A program made the translations under genes and the position numbers. From positions 1-22,748 of the IMG/VR virus record IMGVR_UViG_3300047550_005471: a stretch of DNA of 22,748 bases; one strand, given 5' to 3'. The notes under the pieces are model-generated. The model was not told where the DNA came from and made no database searches. It saw only the letters and a program-made list of their open reading frames with translations. This stretch comes from a virus. Below are positions 1-7,181 of this stretch, piece after piece (within the stretch, counting starts at the first letter, position 1; each line of letters starts with the position of its first letter).

Positions 1-1
1 T

Positions 2-247
2 CCTTATGCTTATGTTTTTATTCCAAAAGATCAAGAGTTACCAGTAAATTCTAGTGAACAACGCCCTCCGTTATTTAACGTAGCAAAATTCCCCGAGCCT
101 GATAAAAAGAAGTTTTTAGAGTTAGAAAAATATGCGGAAGGCGAATTTGAAATTCTTGATAGAGCTGCCTTACAAAGTTTATCTTTATTAGTTAGTGAAG
201 ATGATTTAGCAAGCGCAAAAGAAAAAATAGCAAAACTAAATTTATAA
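2..247 (+). CDS. C-terminal end of an unknown protein (5' truncated)
   Basis: An open frame enters from the left edge and ends at TAA 245-247, giving 81 residues of C-terminus. The segment begins PYAYVFIPKDQELPV, is rich in Lys, Glu and Leu, and has no Cys or membrane segment. I do not recognise it. A terminator/promoter unit follows within 25 bases, so this is the last gene of its transcript. The sequence is too short to judge family or function. Confidence 0.75.
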   Translation, partial: PYAYVFIPKDQELPVNSSEQRPPLFNVAKFPEPDKKKFLELEKYAEGEFEILDRAALQSLSLLVSEDDLASAKEKIAKLNL

Positions 248-257
248 TTTTTTACTC

Positions 258-286
258 TTTACAGAATAAAAACGAGATGGTACACT
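258..286 (+). promoter_or_regulatory. Sigma70-like promoter A, -10 in a terminator loop
   Basis: TTTACA (258-263), a 17-base spacer and TACACT (281-286), preceded by an AT-rich tract. The -10 occupies most of the loop of the terminator at 271-304. A start about 7 bases downstream would be near 293, inside the 3' arm, leaving a leader of about 25 bases before ATG 318. Same layout as units at 7123, 16079 and 22425. Confidence 0.6.
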
Positions 287-304
287 GCTGCCATCTCGTT
301 TTTT
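271..304 (+). terminator. Intrinsic terminator A
   Basis: Perfect 10-bp stem AACGAGATGG (271-280) with CCATCTCGTT (291-300), a 10-base loop and a T run at 299-304. It ends the gene stopping at 247. A-rich sequence before the stem mirrors the T run, so it may work in both directions. Confidence 0.85.
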
Positions 305-317
305 ATTGGAGAAATAC

Positions 318-563
318 ATGGAATATGATTATGAAGATGACGAGGTAACACCTGTTAACGAGGACTGGGAAGAAAAGTATCGTAAATTAAAGCTTAATTT
401 TGATCGTCTTGACAGACACAACGATTTACTGTATCGTGTTGCTCATGCTACAAAGTTATATGTAAAGGCTACTGACAATCCAAACTATTTTCAATTTATG
501 CGTGACGAACTTATTGCACGACTTGCCGAGCTTGATACCTACGAAAAAGGATTAAAAAAATGA
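318..563 (+). CDS. Small acidic hypothetical protein
   Basis: An 81-aa protein beginning MEYDYEDDEV: an acidic N-terminus, then a charged helical stretch that looks able to form a coiled coil (residues about 17-50). ATG 318 is chosen over an in-frame TTG at 306 because GGAG (308-311) lies 6 bases before it and the TTG sits inside the terminator T run. It is the first gene after promoter A, and its stop overlaps the next start (ATGA), so the two are probably translationally coupled. Family not recognised; early expression is inferred from the promoter. Confidence 0.75.
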   Translation: MEYDYEDDEVTPVNEDWEEKYRKLKLNFDRLDRHNDLLYRVAHATKLYVKATDNPNYFQFMRDELIARLAELDTYEKGLKK

Positions 564-769
564 GCGTCTACGATGAAGCGCAACAAATGCTTTCTCTACT
601 TATGAAAACAGTCAAAGAGCGTAATGATGCTATAGCAGAAAATACAGAGCTTCGTGATTGCCTCCGTTGGTATGTAGAAAACGACGATACTAACAACACA
701 GAATATAATAAATCTTGGCTTGATGGTAAGCGTCGGGCTATGGTAGCATTAGGGATGGATGTAGAATAA
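560..769 (+). CDS. Small hypothetical protein
   Basis: A 69-aa protein starting at the ATG that overlaps the stop of the preceding gene (ATGA). Residues about 5-35 form a predicted amphipathic helix with heptad-like hydrophobics, followed by a Trp/Tyr-containing segment and a C-terminal basic helix. No catalytic motif or Cys pair. Probably a small early accessory protein co-translated with its neighbour. Function not recognised. The opposite-strand frame across it is a shadow. Confidence 0.7.
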   Translation: MSVYDEAQQMLSLLMKTVKERNDAIAENTELRDCLRWYVENDDTNNTEYNKSWLDGKRRAMVALGMDVE

Positions 770-790
770 AATACATAGGCATTTTTCTCT

Positions 791-828
791 CTTAAGATAC
801 TATTTATTATATGGTAATGTATCTTAAG
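791..828 (+). promoter_or_regulatory. RBS-occluding hairpin with a promoter-like motif in its loop
   Basis: Perfect 10-base inverted repeat CTTAAGATAC (791-800) and GTATCTTAAG (819-828) with an 18-base loop. The 3' arm overlaps the AAGGAG ribosome binding site (826-831) of the endonuclease gene at 839. A transcript coming from upstream can pair both arms and mask the site. One starting in the loop near 812, downstream of ACTATTTATTAT (799-810), lacks the 5' arm and leaves it open. The same logic is known for T4 lysozyme gene e and I-TevI. Confidence 0.6.
799..810 (+). promoter_or_regulatory. Late-type promoter motif, copy 1
   Basis: ACTATTTATTAT, 28 bases before ATG 839. One of seven copies of ACTAYTTAT found on the plus strand just before genes (others at 6740, 9029, 9925, 15723, 17796, 19276). 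The role as a late promoter is inferred from position and gene content. Confidence 0.5.
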
Positions 829-838
829 GAGTTTTAAT

Positions 839-1660
839 ATGATAAAAGACGATAAACCGCTAAAAAATGTCAGGAAAAAAGCATTAGAAAATAGGATAAA
901 AGGTAGACACAAAATTTGTTTAAATTGTTTAGTGGAATTTTGTTCTATAACTCCAACAGGTTACAGAACTCCAAAACAAATATGCTGTTCTGAAATTTGT
1001 TTTCGTAAATATGGTGTGGAAAAACGCCATAAAAATGGTACATATTGTAAAAACGAACAGGCAATAGAAAAAATGCAAGCTACAAAACTTGCTAAAAATC
1101 CTGATTATGGAAAAAAATGGGCGGCAGTAAAGCAAGGAATACAAGAACGAGGTTTGGGGGGTTTTGACAGATCAAAATATAAACATTGGTCACAAACCCC
1201 GGAAGGAAGAAAAAAAATAAGTGAAATTCATACTGGTAGGCAAGTCTCTGATTCCACAAGAAAAATAATGAGCGAAAGGATGCAAAAGCTTTTGCATGAT
1301 CATCCAAGCAAAATTTATTCTAACGCGAACGGTGGTAAAAGAGCCGATCTAAACAATCAATACTTCCGTAGTAACTGGGAAGCCAATTACGCTAGGATAC
1401 TTAATGAACAAAAAATTAATTGGGTATACGAACCGGAAACATTTACTTTATCAAACGGTACGACATACACACCAGATTTTAAGATAGATGAAAAAAAGTT
1501 TGTTGAGCTAAAAGGCTGGTTCGATAACGATTCAAAACAAAAAATAGAATTATTTCTAAAAGAGTATCCCGACTACGAGCTTGACTTGATAGGGGAAACA
1601 GAGTATTATTCTCTTCGCAATTTGTTCAAGCATAAAATTCTTAACTGGGAAGGCAAATAA
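839..1660 (+). CDS. Homing-type endonuclease (zinc finger, NUMOD3, PD-(D/E)XK)
   Basis: A 273-aa freestanding endonuclease. Residues 27-54 hold a Cys cluster (C27, C30, C49/C50, C54) that looks like a zinc finger. Residues about 120-155 match the NUMOD3 DNA-binding repeat (GRKKISEIHTGRQVS followed by S-x-x-T-R-K-I-M-S). The C-terminal part has a PD-(D/E)XK arrangement: W180-E181, P212-D213-F214, and E223-L224-K225-G226. NUMOD3 is typical of phage homing endonucleases. The last base of its stop is the first base of the DNA polymerase start, and its 3' end supplies the polymerase ribosome binding site. The masked RBS suggests it is silent on early read-through mRNA. The nuclease subfamily is less certain than the homing-type assignment. 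Confidence 0.8.
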   Translation: MIKDDKPLKNVRKKALENRIKGRHKICLNCLVEFCSITPTGYRTPKQICCSEICFRKYGVEKRHKNGTYCKNEQAIEKMQATKLAKNPDYGKKWAAVKQGIQERGLGGFDRSKYKHWSQTPEGRKKISEIHTGRQVSDSTRKIMSERMQKLLHDHPSKIYSNANGGKRADLNNQYFRSNWEANYARILNEQKINWVYEPETFTLSNGTTYTPDFKIDEKKFVELKGWFDNDSKQKIELFLKEYPDYELDLIGETEYYSLRNLFKHKILNWEGK

Positions 1661-4600
1661 TGAGTGAACAAAAGAAACCTAGTATTCCATTTTTTTCTAT
1701 GCACATGCACAGCACGTATTCTATATATGATGGGCTTGGCTATCCTGATGAATTCGCTGATTTTTCATTTAAAAATGGCCTTTTAGGCATGTCCATGACG
1801 GAGCATGGCAATATGAACAGCTTTGCCCATGCCTTCCAGAAGTCTAAAAAGATGAAAGAGGAAGGCAAAGATTTTAAAATTGTCTATGGCATTGAAGCCT
1901 ACATCCATCCCAACATTGAGGATTGGAAGCTTGAAAAGCAAAAACACAAGGAAGATGCCAAACTTGCCAAACAAGTCGATGAAGATGTTGGTCTTGTTGT
2001 AGAAGACGAAAAAGAAACCAAGAAAGGTTCACATGGAACGCTTAATCAAAGAAGCCACCTCGTACTCAATGCAATTAATCAAGAAGGACTTAACAATCTT
2101 TTTAAGATGGTTAGCAATTCCTATCGTGGCGATAATTTCTATCGTTATCCCCGTATGGACTACAATTTACTTAAGCAGCACAATAACGGAATCATCGCCA
2201 GTAGCGCATGCATTGGCGGTATTCTCGGCAATGACTACTGGCGTAATCACGAGCTTGGCGATAAGGCTGTATTTGCTGCAATGGAAAAGACTGTCCAGCA
2301 GATGATGGATATCTTTGGGGATCGTTTCTACGGCGAACTCCAATGGGCAAACTATAAAGAACAACATATTATTAATCAATTTATTATCCAGTTAAGCAAG
2401 CAATATGGATTTCAACTAGTTAGCACTTGTGACGCTCATTTTCCTTCGCCTGATATGTGGAAGGATCGTGAGATTTATAAACTTCTTGGCTGGATGGGGA
2501 AGCGCAAGGATGAGATTAAGATTGATCAACTTCCGCAATCGCTTGCTGAAATGGAGTACCAGCTTTATCCTAAGAACGGGGATGAACTGTTCGCGGCGTA
2601 TCGCGAATATTCAGCACGCCTTGGATTTTCTTACGACGATAAACTGGTAGAAGAGAGTATTGCCCGCACAGCAGATATCCTCCAAAACCGTATTGAAAAT
2701 TATACGCCAGATACAAGCATCAAACTTCCAAGTTTCGTTGTTCCAGAAGGCGAAACTGCTGATACTGCGCTTGCCAAAATTGCAGTTGAAGCGCTAAAGA
2801 AAAGCAATCTATGGCAAGACAGTACCTATATTGATCGCCTGAAAGAAGAACTTCACACGATTAAGGATCGTGGATTCTCAAAATACTTTCTTACAATGAA
2901 AACGATTTCCGATAAGGTTTCGGATAATCAACTGGTGGGTAGCGGTCGTGGATCGGGCGCTGGTTCACTAGTATCTTATTTACTTGGGATTACCCAAATT
3001 GATCCTATCAAGTACAAACTACAATTCTCACGGTTTATCCGTAAGAACGCTAAGGATTATCCAGATATTGATTATGACTGTGCTGATCCTATGGCCGTAA
3101 AAGAGTTATTTATTAAAGAGTTTGGCGAGAACAGTGTTGTACCAATCTCTAACTATAACACTCTGCAAATCCGTTCTCTTATCAAGGATATCTCCAAGCT
3201 TTATGAGATCCCGTTTCAAGAGGTGAACGATGTCACAAGCAAAATGTTATTTGAAGCTACCCCTCTAGCTAAAAAGGATCACGGAATTACTGCCGGTGTT
3301 TACAACCCAACTTGGGAAGAACTTAAAAAATATTCACCAGCACTCGACGCATATCTTCGTAAATACCCACATGTTGCAACACACGTAGAAAATCTACAGG
3401 GACAAATCCGTAGTATCTCTCGCCATGCTGGCGGTGTATTGTTCGCGGATAATCTTGACCAAAAAATGCCGCTAATTAAAAGCGGTGATGTTGTCCAGAC
3501 TCCTTGGGTTGAAGGACAAACTGTTCGTCATCTTGAACCATTAGGTTTTATTAAATTTGATATTCTTGGGCTTGCTTCACTTCGTATGATTGAAGACTGT
3601 ATTAAACACGTGCTTAAGCGCAAGCATGGAATTATGGAGCCAACTTTTGAAGATATCAAAAAGTTTTATGATGAAAAGCTTCACCCAAGCACTATTGACC
3701 TTCAAGACCAAAACGTGTATGATAACGTCTTCCGTGGTGGAAATTTCATGGGGGTATTCCAGTTTGCTACAAACAAAAATGCTCAAGCTTTTTGTATGGA
3801 TGCCAAACCAAAAAACATTGTAGACATTGCCGCCATTACCTCTATTTATCGTCCCGGTCCATTGTCGGCTAATGTAGATAAAAAATATGTTGAGGCAATG
3901 CGCAACCCAGATGAGATTAAATATATCCATCCGCTGGTTAAAGAGGTAACAGAGGAAACATTTGGATTTATTATCTTTCAAGAGCAGCTAAGTTTACTTG
4001 CCCACAAGCTTGGTAAAGATGTTAGCCTTGATGAAGGTAATGAACTACGTAAAGTGTTAACAAAGAAAGGTACCGGCAAAGAAGCCGCAGTAAAGGAAAA
4101 GCTATATGGTAAATTCGTTGATGGGTGCATTGAAAAAGGCATCAGTCAAAAAGATGCAGATGGCCTCTGGAAGACTATGGAATTCTTTTCGGGATATGGT
4201 TTTAACCTTTCACACGCGGTATGTTATTCCATCCTCTCTTATCAATGTGCATATCTGCTACATTATTACCCAGCCGAGTGGGCGTGCGCTTTTCTCGCGA
4301 AAGAGCCAGAAGATCGCAAAGAAACAGCTATTGCATTAGTAAAGCGTGCCGGTTTTAAAATTCGCAAGCTAGACATTAATTTATCAAGTACAGATTGGGA
4401 AGTTGATCCAAACGATAGTAACACTCTTATCCAGCCACTATCTTCTATTAAAGGTTTGGGTGATACAGCTATCGCGGAAATAATGAAAGCGCGACCTTTT
4501 AATACAGTCGAGGAATTACTTTTCAATGAAAAAATCTCATACAGCAAGTTTAATAAACGTGCGCTTGATGCTCTTACTCGTAGCGATGCACTACTTTCTC

Positions 4601-5118
4601 TCATGGATAGCCGCTTCACAGGTAGTAAACATTTCTGGAGTGCGGTAGTTGTTGATCGTCCAAAAACACCAAAGAAGCTGAAAGAGAATATTGAACTTTA
4701 TAAACCAGAAGGGGATTTCTCAGATGAAGAAAAAATCGAGCACATTACTCAACTTACTGGCGCTTATCCTATTCATCTTGTTATGACAGATGATATAATG
4801 GACAAACTTGCCAAAAAAGAAATTGAACCACTTGGGTATAAATCAACAAGTGACGATGGGGAAGAAGAAAGATTTGTAGGTAATAGACTTGTATGGTTTA
4901 TTCCACGCAGTAAGGAAGTTAAAACAACCAAAAACGGCAAACCATATTGGATCATTACAGCTACAGATAGTACAAACATGTTGACAGAAGTCAAATGTTG
5001 GGGTATAAGAGAGACAGATGTTATACACATGAATCGTCCATACTTGGCACAAATATCGGTAGATAGTTTTGGTAATTCTATTAGATCATTTAAGGACGGA
5101 ATAAAGCTACTAGCATAA
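1660..5118 (+). CDS. dnaE: DNA polymerase III alpha subunit (C family)
   Basis: An 1152-aa replicative DNA polymerase of the bacterial DnaE type. The N-terminal PHP domain keeps a full metal-ligand set by motif comparison: H15, H17, D24, H49, E79, H133, C184, D258 and H260. The palm has GSGRGSGAGS (427-436), PDIDYD with catalytic D469 and D471, and KFDILGL with the third Asp, D634. Fingers-type motifs MGVFQF, YRPGPL and GYGFNLSHA follow. Next come a helix-hairpin-helix region (IKGLGDTAIAEI) and a C-terminal OB-fold-like segment. Length is near the DnaE norm of about 1160. No dnaQ, beta clamp or clamp loader is in the window. The start overlaps the preceding stop by one base (TAATG), with GGAAGG just upstream. 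No own promoter was seen, so it is probably read from promoter A or further upstream. Confidence 0.97.
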   Translation: MSEQKKPSIPFFSMHMHSTYSIYDGLGYPDEFADFSFKNGLLGMSMTEHGNMNSFAHAFQKSKKMKEEGKDFKIVYGIEAYIHPNIEDWKLEKQKHKEDAKLAKQVDEDVGLVVEDEKETKKGSHGTLNQRSHLVLNAINQEGLNNLFKMVSNSYRGDNFYRYPRMDYNLLKQHNNGIIASSACIGGILGNDYWRNHELGDKAVFAAMEKTVQQMMDIFGDRFYGELQWANYKEQHIINQFIIQLSKQYGFQLVSTCDAHFPSPDMWKDREIYKLLGWMGKRKDEIKIDQLPQSLAEMEYQLYPKNGDELFAAYREYSARLGFSYDDKLVEESIARTADILQNRIENYTPDTSIKLPSFVVPEGETADTALAKIAVEALKKSNLWQDSTYIDRLKEELHTIKDRGFSKYFLTMKTISDKVSDNQLVGSGRGSGAGSLVSYLLGITQIDPIKYKLQFSRFIRKNAKDYPDIDYDCADPMAVKELFIKEFGENSVVPISNYNTLQIRSLIKDISKLYEIPFQEVNDVTSKMLFEATPLAKKDHGITAGVYNPTWEELKKYSPALDAYLRKYPHVATHVENLQGQIRSISRHAGGVLFADNLDQKMPLIKSGDVVQTPWVEGQTVRHLEPLGFIKFDILGLASLRMIEDCIKHVLKRKHGIMEPTFEDIKKFYDEKLHPSTIDLQDQNVYDNVFRGGNFMGVFQFATNKNAQAFCMDAKPKNIVDIAAITSIYRPGPLSANVDKKYVEAMRNPDEIKYIHPLVKEVTEETFGFIIFQEQLSLLAHKLGKDVSLDEGNELRKVLTKKGTGKEAAVKEKLYGKFVDGCIEKGISQKDADGLWKTMEFFSGYGFNLSHAVCYSILSYQCAYLLHYYPAEWACAFLAKEPEDRKETAIALVKRAGFKIRKLDINLSSTDWEVDPNDSNTLIQPLSSIKGLGDTAIAEIMKARPFNTVEELLFNEKISYSKFNKRALDALTRSDALLSLMDSRFTGSKHFWSAVVVDRPKTPKKLKENIELYKPEGDFSDEEKIEHITQLTGAYPIHLVMTDDIMDKLAKKEIEPLGYKSTSDDGEEERFVGNRLVWFIPRSKEVKTTKNGKPYWIITATDSTNMLTEVKCWGIRETDVIHMNRPYLAQISVDSFGNSIRSFKDGIKLLA

Positions 5119-5128
5119 AAGGGATATA

Positions 5129-5329
5129 ATGACATATATAATCTCTTATTTTGTTGTAAACATTATCTTCGCGTCAAAAATGGTTCATAATGTTTACTTT
5201 GTTGCTCATCCTCCAGATGAGGAAAAGGAAATGAAAGAAGATATGCAATTCTTTTTCCCGCTAACACTATTATTTGGAACGATTTTATTGGTTATGGAAT
5301 ATTATTACAGAACATTGGATGGAGAATAA
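5129..5329 (+). CDS. Small membrane protein
   Basis: A 66-aa protein with two hydrophobic segments: residues about 2-15 and about 42-57 (FFFPLTLLFGTILLVMEYYY). Between them lies a charged loop containing PPDEEKEMKED. The start at 5129 follows AAAAGGGAT and lies 10 bases after the polymerase stop. A small two-span inner-membrane protein is the best description. Function not recognised. The next gene's RBS (GGAG 5321-5324) lies in its last codons, so the two are in one transcript. Confidence 0.7.
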   Translation: MTYIISYFVVNIIFASKMVHNVYFVAHPPDEEKEMKEDMQFFFPLTLLFGTILLVMEYYYRTLDGE

Positions 5330-5330
5330 A

Positions 5331-5672
5331 ATGGTAGAAGAGCGACCTTGGGGCTATTTCACAGTTTTAGAAGATACATCAACGCACAAAGTTAAACGTA
5401 TTGTTGTTTATAGTGGGCAGAGACTAAGCCTACAATCGCATTTGCACCGTGATGAAACTTGGATGGTTATCTCTGGACGCGGTATTGTTACGCGCAATGA
5501 CAATGAACTACAAGTAGATACTGGTAGTGTTATAAAGATATCACGTGGCGTTAAGCATCGTGTTAAAAATACTGGTCAAGGACATCTTGTTTTTATTGAA
5601 GTTCAAACTGGTGAATATTTTGGGGAAGACGACATTACTCGCTATAGCGATGATTATGGGAGGCATGTATGA
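5331..5672 (+). CDS. Cupin-domain protein (mannose-6-phosphate isomerase C-terminal type)
   Basis: A 113-aa single-domain cupin. It opens with RPWGYF and has the sugar-phosphate isomerase cupin pattern: SGQRLSLQSHLHRDETWMVI, G-R-G-I-V, a valley of beta strands, then ISRGVKHRVKN. The H-x-H-x3-E metal set and the later His of the second cupin motif (GVKHRV) are visible. The family includes type II mannose-6-phosphate isomerase and GDP-mannose pyrophosphorylase C-terminal domains. Here only the isomerase-like part is present, so it could make or modify mannose for a surface glycan, or be a cupin of other substrate. ATG 5331 is chosen because GGAG lies 6 bases upstream; earlier in-frame starts fall within the preceding gene. 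Confidence 0.85.
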   Translation: MVEERPWGYFTVLEDTSTHKVKRIVVYSGQRLSLQSHLHRDETWMVISGRGIVTRNDNELQVDTGSVIKISRGVKHRVKNTGQGHLVFIEVQTGEYFGEDDITRYSDDYGRHV

Positions 5673-5773
5673 TTACTGGCATTTTTGTTGGCTTCTTTGG
5701 TGGAATTGTTTCATCTATTAGTTATTCAATGTATACTAGATGGCTTGATAGAAAGTTTAAAAGGAGTCTATAA
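5669..5773 (+). CDS. Tiny membrane peptide (34 aa)
   Basis: ATG 5669 overlaps the cupin stop (ATGA), is preceded by GGGAGG (5658-5663), and runs 34 codons to TAA 5771-5773, whose last A begins the next gene. The peptide starts MITGIFVGFFGGIVSSISYS: one Gly-rich hydrophobic span followed by a basic tail (residues 24-34, R-W-L-D-R-K-F-K-R-S-L). The topology would be N-out/C-in by the positive-inside rule. Two-sided overlap and a good RBS argue that it is real despite its size. Function not known. A toxin-like or membrane-anchoring role is possible but unsupported. Confidence 0.65.
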   Translation: MITGIFVGFFGGIVSSISYSMYTRWLDRKFKRSL

Positions 5774-6000
5774 TGTTTTGGAGATTAAGTCACGAACAAG
5801 TTGAGGTTGAACCGCTAACAAACGAAGCTCAATCGCGATCTACGGTTTATATTGAGCTTGACGGTGTGCGGCTAAAATTAGCCGATACGCTGATCCCTGA
5901 GAATCATGTTCTTGGAAGTAAAAAAGTATTAGTTGATTCCGCATATAAACTACAAGACTTGGCTAGGCAAATGCTTAGTAAGGCGGATAAAATCAAATGA
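5773..6000 (+). CDS. Hypothetical protein, 75 aa
   Basis: Starts at the A of the preceding TAA (TAATG) behind AAAAGGAG (5759-5766). The N-terminal half looks beta-rich (residues about 8-36, with YIELDGVRLKLAD). The C-terminal half is an amphipathic helix ending in K-A-D-K-I-K. No Cys or catalytic motif. Overlaps the next gene by ATGA. Not recognised; it belongs to the same polycistron that runs to dUTPase. Confidence 0.7.
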   Translation: MFWRLSHEQVEVEPLTNEAQSRSTVYIELDGVRLKLADTLIPENHVLGSKKVLVDSAYKLQDLARQMLSKADKIK

Positions 6001-6251
6001 GCGATATTGAATTGCCGCCGGTTATAGCGCTAAAAGCCGCCGTACACAAAAAAGGAACTCCATATCCAGAAATGGTATTTGACCAATCTGTTGAAAAATA
6101 TGGTAGGATGTATACAGAATTTGCGTGTTATTCTAATGAAGATATTAAAACAAAGTTAGATGAACACTATCAAAGAAATCCAAAAGCTACTGATTGTACA
6201 TACTTTTGGTATGAATTATTTAAGGAACCAATCAAAACGGAGCAACTATGA
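5997..6251 (+). CDS. Hypothetical protein, 84 aa
   Basis: ATGA-coupled to the genes on both sides. It has a Pro-rich start (MSDIELPPVIALKAA), then a mixed segment rich in Tyr and Phe, including YFWYELFKEP near the C-terminus. It resembles many small cytoplasmic phage proteins but I cannot name a family. Its position directly before dUTPase in a tightly coupled run suggests early or middle expression. Confidence 0.7.
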   Translation: MSDIELPPVIALKAAVHKKGTPYPEMVFDQSVEKYGRMYTEFACYSNEDIKTKLDEHYQRNPKATDCTYFWYELFKEPIKTEQL

Positions 6252-6712
6252 CATCTATTAATTTTGATTTTCAAAGCGTTAAACTACAGTGGAAACCATT
6301 AACCCAAACAGCAAAAGGTCCAGTAAAAGCGCACGCTGAAGATGCTGCTTGGGATCTATTTGCTGATTGCCCAGAAAGCCACATTGATATTGGACCGGGA
6401 CAAACAAAGATTGTGCCAACGGGTCTTGCTATTATGCCACCAAAAGGTTGGGCATGTGATATCCGTGGTAGAAGCGGCATGAATAGCAAGGGTAAATTTG
6501 TTATTCTTGGGCTTGTTGATGCCTATTATACTGGTCCTTGGGGCGTTGTAGTGTATAATGGCACTAATGATGTTGTCACTATTCGTCACCATGATAAAAT
6601 TGCACAGTTTACCGTACAGCGTATTTATGATAGCCAACTTGTTCAAGTAGATAATTTTGATGATGCTGGTACGCGCGGATCATCAGGGTTTGGAGCTAGT
6701 GGCACTAAATAA
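6248..6712 (+). CDS. dut: dUTPase
   Basis: A 154-aa trimeric-type dUTP pyrophosphatase that converts dUTP to dUMP and pyrophosphate, keeping uracil out of DNA and feeding thymidylate synthesis. All five family motifs are visible: I, AEDAAWDLFA (30-39); II, RGRSGM; III, LVDAYYTGPWGVVVYN with the catalytic Asp; IV, KIAQFTV; V, RGSSGFGASGTK at the C-terminus, the flexible P-loop-like motif. Length is standard. It starts by ATGA overlap and is the last gene before a gap that carries a late-type motif. No obvious terminator follows, only an AT-only inverted repeat around 6707-6729. Confidence 0.95.
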   Translation: MTSINFDFQSVKLQWKPLTQTAKGPVKAHAEDAAWDLFADCPESHIDIGPGQTKIVPTGLAIMPPKGWACDIRGRSGMNSKGKFVILGLVDAYYTGPWGVVVYNGTNDVVTIRHHDKIAQFTVQRIYDSQLVQVDNFDDAGTRGSSGFGASGTK

Positions 6713-6739
6713 AATTTAAGGTTTATTTGCGAATACACT

Positions 6740-6751
6740 ACTACTTATTGG
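6740..6751 (+). promoter_or_regulatory. Late-type promoter motif, copy 2
   Basis: ACTACTTATTGG, 20 bases before ATG 6772. AGGAG (6758-6762) lies between motif and start, so a transcript beginning about 13 bases after the motif's first base would keep the RBS. A C replaces T at position 5, as in copy 4. Confidence 0.4.
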
Positions 6752-6771
6752 TATCATAGGAGATTTTATTT

Positions 6772-7113
6772 ATGAGAATTACAAAAAGTTATTTAAAGCA
6801 AGTTATTAAAGAAGAAATAGAAAAATTACAAGAAGCAGTTACTCCAATTGGAAATTATTCTTTAATGCCAAGCAGAGATGGAAGTCAAGTCCTGCTACAA
6901 ACATCAGAGCCAATGGCAAAAAACTATATTATTTCTGGCGCTAGTTATAATGCAGATAAAAGCACAAGAAATTCTATATATTATACATTAGATACGGCAG
7001 GTCAAGGAAAATTATCTGTTGCCGTTACTTCATGCAAAAACGTACAAGATTTAGATCTTTCAAAAGTTCCAGAATCCGTTAAAAAATTTGTTATGGCTTG
7101 TAAGAAGAAATAA
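6772..7113 (+). CDS. Candidate virion protein with the KQIIKEE-type N-terminus
   Basis: A 113-aa protein. Residues 1-22 form a charged amphipathic helix (MRITKSYLKQVIKEEIEKLQ, then EA) shared with the proteins at 19302 and 21913. It is followed by a beta-rich domain with many Ser, Thr and Asn and two Cys (SCKN and MACKKK at the end). L19-Q20-E21 just before A22 fits the L/I-x-E cleavage rule of T4-type prohead proteases, so the helix may be a capsid-targeting peptide that is removed; this is inference. It sits alone between a late-type motif and terminator B. The core domain is not recognised. Confidence 0.7.
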   Translation: MRITKSYLKQVIKEEIEKLQEAVTPIGNYSLMPSRDGSQVLLQTSEPMAKNYIISGASYNADKSTRNSIYYTLDTAGQGKLSVAVTSCKNVQDLDLSKVPESVKKFVMACKKK

Positions 7114-7122
7114 ATAATTCAC

Positions 7123-7150
7123 TTGTTTCTAACCCACGGTATGCTATAAT
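7123..7150 (+). promoter_or_regulatory. Sigma70-like promoter B, extended -10 in a terminator loop
   Basis: TTGTTT (7123-7128), 16-base spacer, TATAAT (7145-7150) with TG at 7142-7143, an extended and perfect -10. The -10 lies in the 12-base loop of terminator B. The predicted start near 7157 is in the 3' arm, about 25 bases before ATG 7182. ATAAATAATT (7110-7119) upstream also occurs before promoter D (22407-22416). Confidence 0.75.
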
Positions 7151-7168
7151 GGCTACCGTGGGTTTTTT
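7131..7168 (+). terminator. Intrinsic terminator B
   Basis: Perfect 11-bp stem AACCCACGGTA (7131-7141) with TACCGTGGGTT (7154-7164), followed by T to 7168. It ends the transcript of the gene at 6772. The stem CCACGGTA/TACCGTGG is repeated in terminator D. Confidence 0.88.
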
Positions 7169-7181
7169 ATTTGGAGGATAT

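Noticed and set aside
3577-3981. Long minus-strand open frame across the polymerase
   Set aside because: It lies fully inside the well-supported polymerase gene, has no ribosome binding site and encodes no recognisable protein; the same holds for the other minus-strand frames.
6707-6729. AAATAAA/TTTATTT inverted repeat after dUTPase
   Set aside because: AT-only, with a loop and no T run; too weak to call a terminator.
7149-7181. Earlier in-frame ATG for the CxxC protein
   Set aside because: It is inside the terminator loop, overlaps the -10 and has no RBS; GGAGG points to ATG 7182.
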